From positions 35,330,400 to 35,394,399 of the forward strand of contig CM032660.1 of NCBI GenBank assembly GCA_019095985.1: DNA of 64,000 nt, read 5' to 3'. The position numbers and the translations under genes were made by a program. This DNA comes from Streblospio benedicti (Eukaryota > Annelida > Polychaeta > Spionida > Spionidae). This document shows, one piece after another, positions 35,540 through 46,850 of this stretch. The notes under the pieces were generated by a model. That model was not told where the DNA came from, searched no databases, and saw only the letters and a list, made by a program, of their open reading frames with translations. The first letter of the stretch is position 1, and every line of letters begins with the position of its first letter.

Positions 35540-37300
35540 CCTCCCCTATTTGTGTTCTTGGATATAGTTCCAAGTTGCTTCCTTTGCTCTTGTATATACT
35601 TCATTTGTTGGTTTGAATTCAAAACAGTCACCATTATTGTTTATTTTGGTTGCCAAGATAGCACACAAAGTGTCATTTTTCATTTGTGACCTATAGCTGG
35701 TGTGCACCTTTTTTACCATAGAAAATACTCTTTCACGGTTACTGATGCTGTTGGGAATTGTCACCACTGCTTTTAAAACAATGGACAGTAATGGAAATCT
35801 GAAGCCTTGGCTAGTCTTCATTGACATCACCTGATGCCCTGATCAATGATTTAGATTTTGGCATTTCTTCTGAGGACATTAACAAAAAGTCATTAACTTC
35901 ATCCCCAAGTTTGTCCATGTTTTCATTTTTGACAAAACTAAATTTCTGGGCAATCTTTGTTATAGCATGGACTTTCATCTTATCATAATCTTTGGGGTTC
36001 AAAAATTGCAAATCTTGCTAAATGCTCTCACCAAATGGAAATTTTTTGATCATTTTTTCCACAACACCAATATAAAATTTTCTAACACTTTCAAAAATAT
36101 CTCTTGAGGGTAGCATCAGTCATGTTTTCTCTCTCCTCTTCTAGCAATTGCCTAGTGGCATATCCCACCGCAATTTGATGATCTTCATGGAAGTTGGACC
36201 TATTTTTAAAGACCACTTTTGTACAATCTATTGCCTCTTTTATCACCATTTTTACAAATTTTGCCAATAACTTTTTCAGCAACCTATTCATTTCAGATAC
36301 CATCATACCTATCAATGTTTCCTCAGCCTGTAAGAGTCTGTTAAATTCATTCAGTGGGCTGAGAATAAACTCTGAAAATATAGTTTCATTTCCACATTGT
36401 TCAAATTCTGTGCTGTTCTTTGAACACGGCCAGGCTTTTCCACCTCATCATGACAAGCAATTTGTAAGACTGGCCATTGCTCCAATGTTCTTTTAACGCA
36501 TCGCTCTAAACTCAACCACCTTGTTTCGCAATGCTTCAATATTTTTGCAGGCTCTATGTCTGTGAACAGCTCATACTCTTTAAATGTCTCTTTTCTTTTG
36601 CTGCTGTGGTGAAAATGATAGAAAATATCCATCAAAAAATCATTTATTGGCAGTGGCAGTTCTTTCACCCCAGCTACACAACATAAATTTGCTAGGTGTG
36701 TTATGCAGTCCATATCAATTACATTAGGTTGGACGTCTTTTATCCTAGAAAGAACAGAGTTTTTCCTCCCCTTCATAACTGAACAATTGTCACTATTAAA
36801 CAACACAAGGTTTTTCCAATGAATGTTCAAGGAACTGAGTGACTTGTTGAGCGAATCAAAGATGGCAGCTCCTGTACCAATATTACATACTGGCATGTCC
36901 AGAAACCTGGTCACTGATTTGCCAATGGTGCCATCAGCTAGCCTGACCAAAATTACTAGATTTTTATCACCTCCTTGATCATTAGATTCGTTGATCAGCA
37001 GAGAAAATGGCTGTTCAGCACATGCTTTGATGATAGGTGCTGATACATATGGTGCTATAGCATTTTTCAAAATCATTGGGGTTTTTTCCTTCTGCTGCAT
37101 GCAAACTTTATAGCAATCTCACTGTCCAGGAACATTACTTTTACCAATTTTTTTCAAGTGGTCTCCCACAGCAAAAGGCAGGTTGTGTTCAGCAACAAAA
37201 TTTACAAACAGTATCTCTGCATTGAGAACATCGTTCTTCAAATCTTTCTTGTGGCCAAAGAAAGAATTTATCTTCTGATTTGAAGACCTGTATACATGTA
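35540..37300 (-). mobile_element. hAT transposon remnant (KIAA1586/ZMYM-like transposase)
   Basis: Minus strand, several ORFs: ISSFFGHKKDLKND region near 37250; AEQPFSLLINESNDQGGDKN (first catalytic Asp/Glu region) near 37000; VIDMDCITHLANLCC; LKHCETRWLSLERCVKRTLE; and the C-terminal SISNRERVFSMVKKVHTSYR at 35.7 kb, the hAT dimerisation block. A few frameshifts and stops separate the ORFs. The order N to C runs from high to low coordinates without a large gap, so this is one fairly complete dead copy. Confidence 0.78.
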
Positions 37301-37479
37301 TAAAAGAAGAGAAGGTCTTGAAATATATTCACATCACAACTAATTCAAATAAACTGCAAGTTCAATATCCCAACACAGATTTTTTCCCCATGATATACTA
37401 TCTAGCTCATAAAATAAAAAGTAGGGTGTACACTAATTTTATTTAAAAGTTCAGTAAAAAATGAGGTGCAAATCATATT

Positions 37480-37750
37480 GATCCCATTAATCTATTCACA
37501 GATTGAATCAAGCACATGCTGTATGATTAACTGCAAAATACTTTCCAAGTTCCAAGCTGGAGTAGCCAAAATCGATGTTGAAATTGAAAGATACCATGGG
37601 ATACCTCTTTTGGAAAGAACTTGTTTTGTGTGCCCAGATATAATTGAAGATGAGTTACATGTGATATTGCAATATCCAGCTTATGAAGACATACAGAACG
37701 ATTTTCACTGCTTTTTTACCTCATATTTTTCCTTTAACACTGGAAACAGT
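37480..37750 (+). mobile_element. LINE (non-LTR) 3' remnant
   Basis: Plus strand: LSKFQAGVAKIDVEIERYHG, IPLLERTCFVCPDIIEDELH and LQYPAYEDIQNDF match the zinc-knuckle tail that follows the reverse transcriptase in many Jockey/RTE-like LINEs. Only this end is present, as expected for 5' truncation. Confidence 0.7.
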
Positions 37751-38640
37751 ACCTCTGTGCGGCAGTAATAGGTTACTGACTGAGCTGCTTGTCCCACTAA
37801 CAGGCTGTTTTCTCTACCAAACATAGCAGTTCCTCTCCTTTCACTGACTTGATGTGGCCTTTCCTGGCCTGGTCTGCTGCCTCCCATAGTCTGCCAAGGG
37901 GGCCCATTGTTCGCTTGAGTTTAGACTCAACATGTTGCCAGTTGGCGTCCCTGGCTGCCACCACCTTATCTTTCTTCCCCGCAAAATATGCCTTCAAATC
38001 ATCATCCATCTCAGGAGCTTTGAGGAAGTCATGCGAGGGTGTGGGCAGCTCCTCTAGCAGACCCTTCATCTCGTCTGTTGTAAAGTGGGTCGTGAAGTAT
38101 GTGCTTGCCGTCTCGGCAATGCGGCGTGGCAGCGACCAAGTTGAGCTATTTGTTGCCGAGGGCATGACCGGCTCCTAGTCGTCTCCCCGTGATCCATCTG
38201 ACTCCAAGCCCTTTTGATCACAAACTGAAGGGGATCGTGACCTCGAATCTCTCCCGTGGCATCTGCCTCGTGGCTCGTACTGCGATGAGCTCGACCGCGA
38301 TCTGTGCCTCTTGCCTCGTGGCCCGTCTCGACACGACGATCTTGACCGCGATCGTTACCTTTTGCCTCGTGGCCTAGATACCGAGCAGGAACGTGACCGA
38401 ATGGTCTTGCGATCTCTTGACCTAGACCTGCGGTGAGGGGAATGCACACTGGTCGGGTTACCTGTATGGTTATCCATCTGATCATCCATTTGATCATCCA
38501 AAGTGATTGTCTTGTCCCCGTCGCCCGCATGGGCCCCACATGGGAAGACATCACGTGAATCTCCCATCACAATACACAAACTGAATAGCACGAAAACAAA
38601 CAAATCACAAAGCGAACTACGCACTACTCCAATGCACTAA
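37750..38640 (-). mobile_element. Second type of DIRS-like gag, fossil
   Basis: Minus strand. An Arg/Ser/His-rich N-terminal part (38180-38560) precedes RRIAETASTYFTTHFTTDEM, KAPEMDDDLKAYFAGKKD and MGPLGRLWEAADQARKGHIK. The layout is that of the gag at 62.5 kb, but the sequence is far more diverged, so it is another family. Broken; no RT attached. Confidence 0.6.
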
Positions 38641-39930
38641 TCACTGTACTAATCCAAAGTATGTGGTGAAAGTAACACTATGAATACAAAACTAACTTCA
38701 ACTGAATCACAAGCAAGGAGTAATCCACGGAAAAAAGGGGTAATCCTTACTAGATGTGTCTTGTTCGCGAAATTTTTGAAAAATGACTGAATAGTACGCA
38801 TGCGCGATTTCTGTTTTAGTCTCGTTTTGAAATTCGGCGCATGATGTCATTCTGACGTCATTATGCAAAGTGCCAAAACGTCATGCCCGCACTAACATAC
38901 ACTTCTTGTTGACTCGAGTCACATCAAGAAAAGTCATTACTATGATAAGGTTTACACAAATGTTTACTTCGTTCGTAAGGCTCCTGGCATTTGCACAGTG
39001 GGCCCTCATCATTGGCCTCACAGATCCCAACAACATCTAGTTCGTTGTTTTTTCCACAAGTAATTCACGATGCTCTCTGCTGTTTGTTCTTGTAGATCTT
39101 GTTCGGCCATAGCAAGAGCATCATTTTGATCTTCTAAACCTAAAATCTCCATTGCAACCATTCAAATGAGGCCCTCTGTGCAGCAAAAAAGGAAGTCTTA
39201 CCAATGATTGAAATTGTCTTTCACTGGCGTGTTCGCACGCGTCTTCATCATCTCCCGCATATGTGCCAGAGTTCCTACAACATAGTTTTCTATTATATTC
39301 AAGCAATCTAATATGTTCAATTCAAATCTTTTTGAAGAGCAACTCTTTTGAGTCAATATTCCGAAAGCACACTATGCATGTAAACAGTCTTCACCATATC
39401 ATCACTGATATGAATACTCTACTCACAGTGCTATATCTATAATTTTCTATGTAGTGATAATGTACAAATAGGAATTTTGTAAAAAATAAACCATATATGT
39501 GCACAATTTTAAAGCTGGAGTCATTTCTTGTGCTTGCACAAATAATGTTGCGACTAAATTTGAGAATTTTTTTTTTTTGTTCATAAAGCAGAATGGTAAC
39601 AAATTTCAATGATTCCATCAATGACCGATCAATGTCGATCAATTACCTGAGCGCGCTCTTGTAATCGTGCCTCCAGCTTTTTTTCTCCTGGATTTCTTTC
39701 ACGAAGTCATGTTATAAAATTAGTTGGTTTTTCCTATCCTCCATAATACAAGATGTCAGTTCCCTTTGCCTGAAAACGTTGTATATGAAACTTCTGGGTT
39801 TATATCTTTTTTCAATGGCTTTTCATAGCACTTCTATGGTATTTTTTTCTCTTCTATTTCTTTCTCCTTATCTTCTAAGTGCAGCATTTGGTAGCTGTGG
39901 AAAGGCACAAAGCATATTCTGACACAATCC
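38641..39930. other. No supported gene
   Basis: AT-rich. The part up to about 38900 may be the untranslated 5' region of the DIRS-like element at left. On the minus strand around 39000-39160 a short open stretch (MVAMEILGLEDQNDALAMAE...) ends in a stop and has no known match. No repeats stand out. Confidence 0.35.
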
Positions 39931-39949
39931 ATTGTCAATCAAGTTCAGG

Positions 39950-40960
39950 TGAATTTGTTCAATAGTGTGACAAATCGATGATCTATCATATAAAATGTTA
40001 TACAGTCCCAAACAGCAGACTCAGCCAGGCACTGCCAGGTGCCCACCTAGCGAAGCCTAGCGAGTCTGGAAAGGGAACATAAGCGCTATGCAGGCAACGG
40101 AACGACAGTCTGCTACCAACTGAAAAAACAATATCATACCATAAAAAAGGAGAAACGACAGCATAAAATTTGAATCATTTTATTCATGACAACAAATGGA
40201 ATATCCAAATGAATCGTCAACCTAGCATCATTTAATAATCGCTGTAGTGGGCAGCAGAATACCTCTTTGGATGTAACACTCTGTCTGGCTATATCCGTGT
40301 GATAAACCTCACGCTCAGACCACCTGGCATGAAGGTAATTGTAAATCTTGCCGCTAGCAGGAGTGATAGCGGTGCGCGGCAGCACACCCTGCCCTCGCTC
40401 CGCCCGTTAATGTAAACGTACTGGTACTCCTCATCCGGGTGGAGCGGGCAGAGTTCATTAAGGCGCAGGCAAGCCTCAGCCGAGGTGCGCGCCCACGCGT
40501 TGCTGCCAATAGGAACATTCGCGGCTCGGGCCACTTGCCCAACAATTCTGCTGGCCAGTCCATGATGATGAAAGTATAGGTCTTTACTTATACTCAACAT
40601 CGGACTGACATTTGCCCAGCTTGGAGACTTACCTTGGCTCTTTTTATCTGCTGCTTGGAATGCTGTTGTAGCTGAACAGTGACCATATGCCAGCTCACTG
40701 ATGGCCTGAATCAAGTGAGATTCATCTTCTTGTCTCACCACCTGGCACTCTAAATAGTTGCAGGCTAGTCTTCTGATCTCTGGATGTGACAGCTTTAAGT
40801 CGGGAAGGCTTCGTGCCAAGGCGTGGAAGTAGCAACTACCATCTGCAGGTGTCGGTGGCTCACGGGGCTTCAGTCCAAGATCTTGAAGCCTGTTGCTGAT
40901 GGTTTTTCTCTCTTGAGACAGCATTTGGCTATCAGCAATTGATTGCTCAATTGCCATAAT
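39950..40960 (-). CDS. OTU-protease-like protein, copy A, with 3' hairpin
   Basis: Minus strand from ATG at 40955-40957. PREPPTPADGSCYFHALARS fits the OTU cysteine-protease active-site block D-G-x-C with C as nucleophile. ASWANVSPML-like and LYFHHHGLASRIVGQ strings follow. Compared with copy B the frame shifts near 40390, where the C-terminal part (GKIYNYLHARWSEREVYHTD) continues in another frame. A catalytic His was not securely placed. Downstream, at 40018-40073, lies an inverted CAGACTC...GAGTCTG hairpin also present in copy B. The gene is duplicated among transposons and is probably element-borne; the host element is unknown. Confidence 0.5.
40018..40073. repeat. CAGACTC...GAGTCTG hairpin, copy A
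   Basis: CAGACTCAGCCAGGCACTGC and its imperfect inverse ending CTAGCGAGTCTGG. The same structure occurs at 42226-42281. Confidence 0.65.
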
Positions 40961-42150
40961 GAGATCTTGCTGCTCTCGTAGGTACTCTTTGGGTAATGCA
41001 GTTTATGATGAAAATCCACCTTCGGGTAATGTTTTCTTCAGATTCTCCGTTGAAAATACACCTGCGGAGTGGTTTTATCCTCTTGTATGATCTGTCAAAT
41101 AGTGTTGGCTGAGCCGTTCTAGTGATATCATTGAACTCTTCTTCATGAAGCTCTATACTTTGTTGCTTCTATTTCAGAAATTTCATCTCCATCTATTGCT
41201 TACCTTTCCTCCTTGATTGGCTGATTATTTGCTTCTGAAGCCATTTTTCTGACAACAATAATTTTAGCAACTTTTACTTCATTGCTATGTACCTCTGTTC
41301 CATGTTACGAGGTATTTTCGAATACAGCTTAGAAGAATAAAGGCGTGAATGGAGCTTATCTACTCTTACAAATGAAGATCCGTGGAGATTGATATATTTC
41401 ATTTTGTTGATTTATTTCTTCATTATCTATTCAATCTTCAGTTTTAGGATGGACTTCATTTCAATATCATTTTGCTGATTACTAATGTAACAGAAAATCA
41501 TAATGCATACAAAATATTACTCATACAAGTTCAATTACAATGACTAAATATAAAGAAAATAAAGAACTAAGAAATAGAATATGAATGTGTAATATCTGAT
41601 ATTTTGGGAATGTGAACTTAAACAGAATTCGAAACAGAATGGAAGAAATAACTTAGCTACAGAAAGTATTACACAGTATTTTTAGCAGTATTTATACAAG
41701 TATTAAAAAATTAAGCATAAGTACATATAGTATTAGAGAGAATGCAAGCCAATTTTAATACGATACTTAGGTATTACCATTCCTTTTTTGGAGCGTAGGA
41801 ATTCATTTTTTGGTAACAAGGACCTGCCACATAATTCTTCGGCTTCTAAAATTTTTCGTTAAACAATAATTTTAGCAACTTTTACTTCATTGCTATGTAC
41901 CTTTTCCATGTTACGAGGTATTTTTGAATACAGCTTAGAACAATAAAGGCGCGAATGGAGCTTATCTACTCTTACAAATGAAGATCCTTGGAGATTGAGA
42001 GATTTCATTTTGTTGAATTATTTCTTCATTATCTATTTCATCTTCAGTTTGAGGATGGTCTTTCATTTCAGTATCATTTTTCTGATTACTTACATGATTA
42101 CCATTGTTTGAATATTATTTGAACTGAGATTTAAACCTTTATTTAAACGT
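40961..42150. repeat. Mosaic of repeats linked to the Penelope-like element
   Basis: About 41240-41470 and 41860-42090 are direct copies (CAACTTTTACTTCATTGCTA, GAATGGAGCTTATCTACTCT). Segment 41484-41757 matches 50421-50685, upstream of Penelope-like copy 2, and 42100-42150 (CCATTGTTTGAATATTATTTG) matches the start of that copy. No ORF of note except a minus-strand tail of copy A's upstream region near 41000-41170. Confidence 0.6.
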
Positions 42151-42159
42151 AACTGGTTA

Positions 42160-43068
42160 GCAGGTGAATTTGTTCAATAGTGTGACAAATCGATGATCTA
42201 TCATATAAAATGTTGTACAGTCCCAAACGGCAGACTCAGCCAGGCACTGCCAGGTGCCCACCTAGTGAAGCCTAGCGAGTCTGGAAAGGGAACATAAGCG
42301 CTATGCAGGCAAGGGAACAACAGTCTGCTACCAACTGAAAAACAATATCATACCATAAAAGAGGAAGAAACGACAGCATAAAAATTGAATCATTTTATTC
42401 ATGACAACAAATGGAATATCTAAATGAACTGCAACAATACGGTGGTTATGCAAGAATATAATCCATAGCCATTAACCCAGTATCAATATCCATTACTCCA
42501 AGTCAAATCGTCAACCTAGCGTCATTTAATAATCGCTCTAGTCAGCAGCAGTATACCTCTTGGATCTAACACCCTGTCTGGCCATATCCGTGTGATACAC
42601 CTCATGCTCAGACCACCTGGCATGAAGGTAATTGTAAATCTTGCCGCTAGCAGGAGTGAAAGTGGCGCGCGGCAGCACACCCTGCCCTCGCTCCGCCCGC
42701 CCGTTAATGTAAACGTACTGGTACTCCTCATCCGGGTCAAGCGGGCAGAGTTCATTAAGGCGCAGGCAACCAACAATTCTGCTGGCCAGTCCATGATGAC
42801 GAAAGTATAGGTCTTTACTCATACTCAACATCGGGCTGACATTCGCCCAGCTTGGAAGCTTACCTTGACCCATGTTTTGTAAATAATTTCTCATAGTTGG
42901 AACACCAACTTGTTCGGTGGGCATAACGCTTAAGGAGTAACCAGAAATTTGCCCCTGAACAATAGACCGAGTTGGTTCAGGAATACGCATAAGAATCCCT
43001 GACAGCCAATTACAGAAAGACATTACACCCCCATCTTCGCAAGCAATAGAGGGAAATCTTTTTACCAT
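42160..43068 (-). pseudogene. OTU-protease-like copy B, lacking the active-site part
   Basis: Minus strand. It repeats copy A's middle and C-terminal part (WANVSPMLSMSKDLYFRHHG, NGRAERGQGVLPR, ASGKIYNYLHARWSEHEVYH) and its 3' hairpin (42226-42281), but a different N-terminal part (MVKRFPSIACEDGGVMSFCN) takes the place of the D-G-x-C block, and a segment after SRIVG is missing. It is therefore not an active protease. Flanking sequence on the left (AGGTGAATTTGTTCAATAGT) is also shared with copy A. Confidence 0.55.
42226..42281. repeat. CAGACTC...GAGTCTG hairpin, copy B
   Basis: Same hairpin as at 40018-40073, with the base changes mostly outside the stem. Confidence 0.65.
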
Positions 43069-44907
43069 TTATTTCAGTGACTCAATTTGTACTTCTTTGT
43101 CTTTTAAAAGACTTTCAACCAATGATTGGCTAATTACAACAGAATCCCCCCCACCACCACCAACCACAGTAGCACTGGCCGTGCGTCCACCTGAAAGTTG
43201 TGGATTAATTAAGTATTTTGATGATCACAAGGATCCCATGTTCACCGTGATGTTAAAGTACACTTTGCACACAGAATTTACCTCCCAAATGATAACACAA
43301 ATAGCATTTTGTAGAATTTTGCACTAACAACAAAAATAAAATTATAGAATCCAAAGTAACTGTTTCCTTTAAAACTTATGTATTAAACACATATGTGGCT
43401 CAATCCACAAACAATTTTTACGATTTTAATTTATTAATAAGCTGGAAATCTGCAATATTACATATGCCCAGCATGATTAATTTCTATTTACAAACAAATA
43501 CAACATTTAATACTCACTGGTACCAGCGCTTGCAGAAGACCCTGGTCTCGACGGTGCTAGTTGCTGGTGAGGAAGGTGGGAGATGGGCTGTGAGTTTGGA
43601 GTTGAATCAAAAATGGTGAGATCCTCATCAAAATCTGATATTGTCCCAGGTTCTACACGCCTTTTTTTAACACCAACCGTGAGATTAGGAGGTTGATTCT
43701 GACTCAAGTTAGAAGAAAGAAAATTGGCTTGAGACCAAATTATAATTCTCTTACTGCCCTTGGGTTGAAAATCAGCCCCACCTGATCTGTTTTTTTCCCT
43801 CAACATCTTAGTAAATGTGTCTCTTATATTAGTCCATGCCGCCTTTATTTGGTCGACAGTTTGAAAACATTTCATGGTTTCTAACCCAGCTTGCCAAATG
43901 AAATATTTTTCCTTTTCTTTTTTGAAGTTGGCATGACTTCTCTGCCATAATGGTGCATTTGATTTAACAAATTCTATCAAAGTAGACGTTTCATCGTCAG
44001 TCAAAATTATTTTACTTTTATCAGGGACCCCACCACCCCCACCCTCCTCACTAGACTCAGATTCCCCTCTCCTCATCGATGAAGCCTGGGTGATGGGGAT
44101 GTCTGAGTTGGCCTCTGACTCGGACACGTCTGCACGCACGGCGGTACTTGATGGAGGCACTGAAAAGAATTTCACCCAGAAAGATTTAATTATTTGAAAG
44201 TATATACACATTTTTGCGTACAGTTTAGCAATAAAAACAGTGTTATACGCATTAATACGTTCGGTACATGGTTAATTACTTCTCAACTTTCAAGTAAGAA
44301 AAACTACTCATGGCCACGTGGTCAGGAGCACAAATTTTAGCACAAGACTTTCAGTTTAATATTATTAACAAATTTATATTGACGCCAGCAAGGAAGCTTC
44401 TTGAAATTAAACTTAAACTACTTTATATTTAATAAGCAACAAAACTTATTGAATTGTATCAAAATTTCAAGTAACACAAAATACTCATTGCCACGTGGTC
44501 AGGAGCACAAATTTAACCACACGACTTTCATTATCTTATTATTAACACTTTTATATTGTCGCCAGTGAGGGAGATTCTTGAAATTAAACTTCCACTAATT
44601 TTAACCAAAAAAACTTAGTTAATTGTATCAATTACTAACCTTTGCCCTTCCTTTTGGGAGCGGTCGACCTCATCTCGGTCACGGTTCCAATCACGAGGCC
44701 TCCCTCCATGGACGTCGACGTGGATGGTACGCGGGCTGGTGCTGATGTTGTTGCTGTGTCCTTTGGAGGAGTTGGCGATCTAGGAGGTTCAGTTTGAGCG
44801 TCAGTTGTGGAATCCATGTCTGGTTCAACATTAGCTTTTGCAATCTTCTTCCTTTTACGTCCCGCGACTACACCGGTTCCAAGATTCTTCTTCTTTTTGG
44901 GGGCCAT
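43069..44907 (-). CDS. Complete three-exon MADF (Myb/SANT-like) DNA-binding protein, about 343 residues
   Basis: Exons 44640-44907, 43518-44159 and 43069-43190 join in matching phases with consensus borders (AAAG|GTTAGT, TTTTCAG|TG, ACCA|GTGAGT, TTTCAG|GT). Exon 1 starts MAPKKKKNLGTGVVAGRKRK, a likely nuclear signal. Exon 2 holds the MADF-like fold (LIEFVKSNAPLWQRSHANF, QIKAAWTNIRDTFTKMLREK, IIIWSQANFLSSNL). Exon 3 ends with a short charged helix (VESLLKDKEVQIESLK) and TAA. It should bind DNA in the nucleus. It is a paralogue of the MADF gene at 60.3-61.7 kb, which sits in an ISL2EU-like element, so an origin as a Harbinger-type accessory gene is likely. The reading frame is intact, unlike most neighbours. 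Confidence 0.8.
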
Positions 44908-45049
44908 TTTATGCTTTTCCTTTCTTTAAATCTTCTTAAAACTTTAAAACTTTAAATTAAACTTCCGAAAATGTTAGTAACATCTAAATGAAATTTCCAC
45001 GTGGTATTCAATTCGAAACTTTGGCAAACGTGGTGCTGGTGTTGGTGGC

Positions 45050-45450
45050 TTGAAGTTTTGAAGAGCAAGAGACCATTATTTGCCGCGCCGCGCCTTTTAC
45101 ACGCGCGGCACCTAGTCTAGTGCGGCGCCGTCGATACCGCTGCGTGGCGCTGTTGTTTGGCAGCGTACGGCGCCAACCGACAGCGTGTTAGGCAACGGAC
45201 GTCGCCGAGCGCCATTGATTCGTATGTAAAAAAAGACTGCGTCTGTAGACAACGGCTGCGTACGTTGTGATTTCGCCCTGTGGCAGAGCGAGTCAGGCTC
45301 TGTACGTGGTTGGGGTGACACCGTTGGCTTGGGATTTGCTCTGTGGCGTTGTGATAAGGCCCCGTACGTTGCATTTTGACTACGTGGGAGGCTGCGTACA
45401 GAGTCCTTGCGCCGTCGTTTCCAAGTACTGTTTACAAACATGGATTATCA
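45050..45450. other. GC-rich block upstream of the MADF gene
   Basis: About 400 bases far richer in CG than the flanks, with recurring GTACGTTG/GCGTACG words and TTGGC/CTGTGGC motifs spaced about 50 bases apart. It lies just upstream of the MADF start (44907), so it could be its promoter or the terminal region of a transposon. No protein is supported. Confidence 0.45.
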
Positions 45451-45614
45451 TATTGAGTGCCACGACGTGCTCCAACGACGTACAGAGGGGGACCACGATA
45501 TTTGTGATTGTCTAAACAGGAAATAAGTTTATGGTCAGATATGAAGTGATTTGTATAAGAAAACAATACTATTTCAATCAAAGAATGCTTGGCAATTATG
45601 ATGATCAATAAAAC

Positions 45615-45903
45615 AGATTACATATTTATTTACAATATTTATTCATTTATTTCATACACATTGAATGCACGACTTGTACATGTTTATGGACATTTTCTGG
45701 TGACATTTTACTACAGACCAATATATATGTCTATATGACCTATATATCTTTAATACTACAGATTACATATTTATTTACAATATTTAATGCTAAATTTCAT
45801 ACACGTTGAATGCACAACTTCTACATGTTTATGGACATTTTCTGGTGACATTTTACTACAGACCAATATATATGTCTATATGACCTATATATCTTTAATA
45901 CTG
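45615..45903. repeat. Tandem duplication, about 144-bp unit, two copies
   Basis: ATTACATATTTATTTACAAT through GACCTATATATCTTTAATAC occurs twice in a row with a handful of differences. Confidence 0.85.
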
Positions 45904-45922
45904 TGGGCCATCTCCACTGCTA

Positions 45923-46378
45923 TGAGCGTTAATGGCCCATATTCATTACTGAGTGACGGTTTTCTCATTTGTCCTGTGACTGCCAATGGGCACATGCTAA
46001 TATTGCTTTTTTTTCTTTTCCCTCCTCTCCTTTCCAATGTCACTGCCAATTTTTTTCACATATTTCTCTCAGTATGTTGTTCTTTATGCATACATATCTA
46101 TCATTTTTGTTAGTTGCCAGTAGTTCACAACCTTCTCGGTGGTGGTGTGGCGCACACCAAAAAAGCCGTTATTTTATCATCATGCCCATATATGGTGGCA
46201 CAATTTCCAAATCTGGCATCACCTATAGTAAAGGCATGTAATTCAAAAATGTTACTTTTTTTACATATTATAAATAAGATGAATATTATCAATATATATT
46301 TTTATAATTTTAATCTACATGTCAAATTGCAGATTCAAATACAGCAGCTACAGCTAAGTTTATTGTCAAAAATATGAT
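45923..46378 (-). repeat. 455-bp repeat, copy 1
   Basis: GTTAATGGCCCATATTCATT through TGATATTTAATCACT recurs at 62046-62502 at about nine-tenths identity. The minus strand has partly open frames with LREICEKIGSDIGKER. At copy 2 it directly follows a MADF gene of an ISL2EU-like element, so this copy is probably a fragment of the same element family. Confidence 0.75.
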
Positions 46379-46850
46379 ATTTAATCACTTAAATCAAAAC
46401 AACTAGTATGCATTATTAAAAATGAGGGTAGAAACAAATTAACTTTTTCTTATTATGGAAATGATACTATAAGATATTAAAGTATCTTATGTTATCTGTT
46501 AAAATTTCTTTAATCACTACAATCAAAACCACATATTTTAACTTTTTACCTATTTAAAATAATACTAATTAGAATTAATGTATCTTATATTTTTTCATAC
46601 CTGAATAGCTGATAGAGAACTGTTTTTGTAGTCCTGAAACAAGTTGACACTGAAATTTGGAAGTGGTAGTGGTCTTCCCAGTCTTCAGCTCCATAAGGCC
46701 CCCCCCCGAAAATTTTAGAGGTGCTCCAGATTGGTCTTGGTCCATTGCTTCTGTTTGGTGTTGACCCTACATTTTTGTTTGGTCCAACCTGTTAAAAAAC
46801 ATTGGTACCCTCATCAGTATTCTCATATGGCAGGTTGGTGATATTTTTAT
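46379..46850. other. AT-rich spacer, no gene seen
   Basis: No supported ORF or repeat. A run of seven or more C at about 46702 breaks the AT-rich sequence just before the Penelope-like tail. Confidence 0.4.

Noticed and set aside
45112-45441. 109-codon and 85-codon minus ORFs in the GC-rich block
   Set aside because: Open by composition; the two overlap in different frames and neither has a recognisable domain.
46114-46377. Plus-strand ORFs in the 455-bp repeat
   Set aside because: They lie opposite the more conserved minus-strand frame and differ between the two copies.
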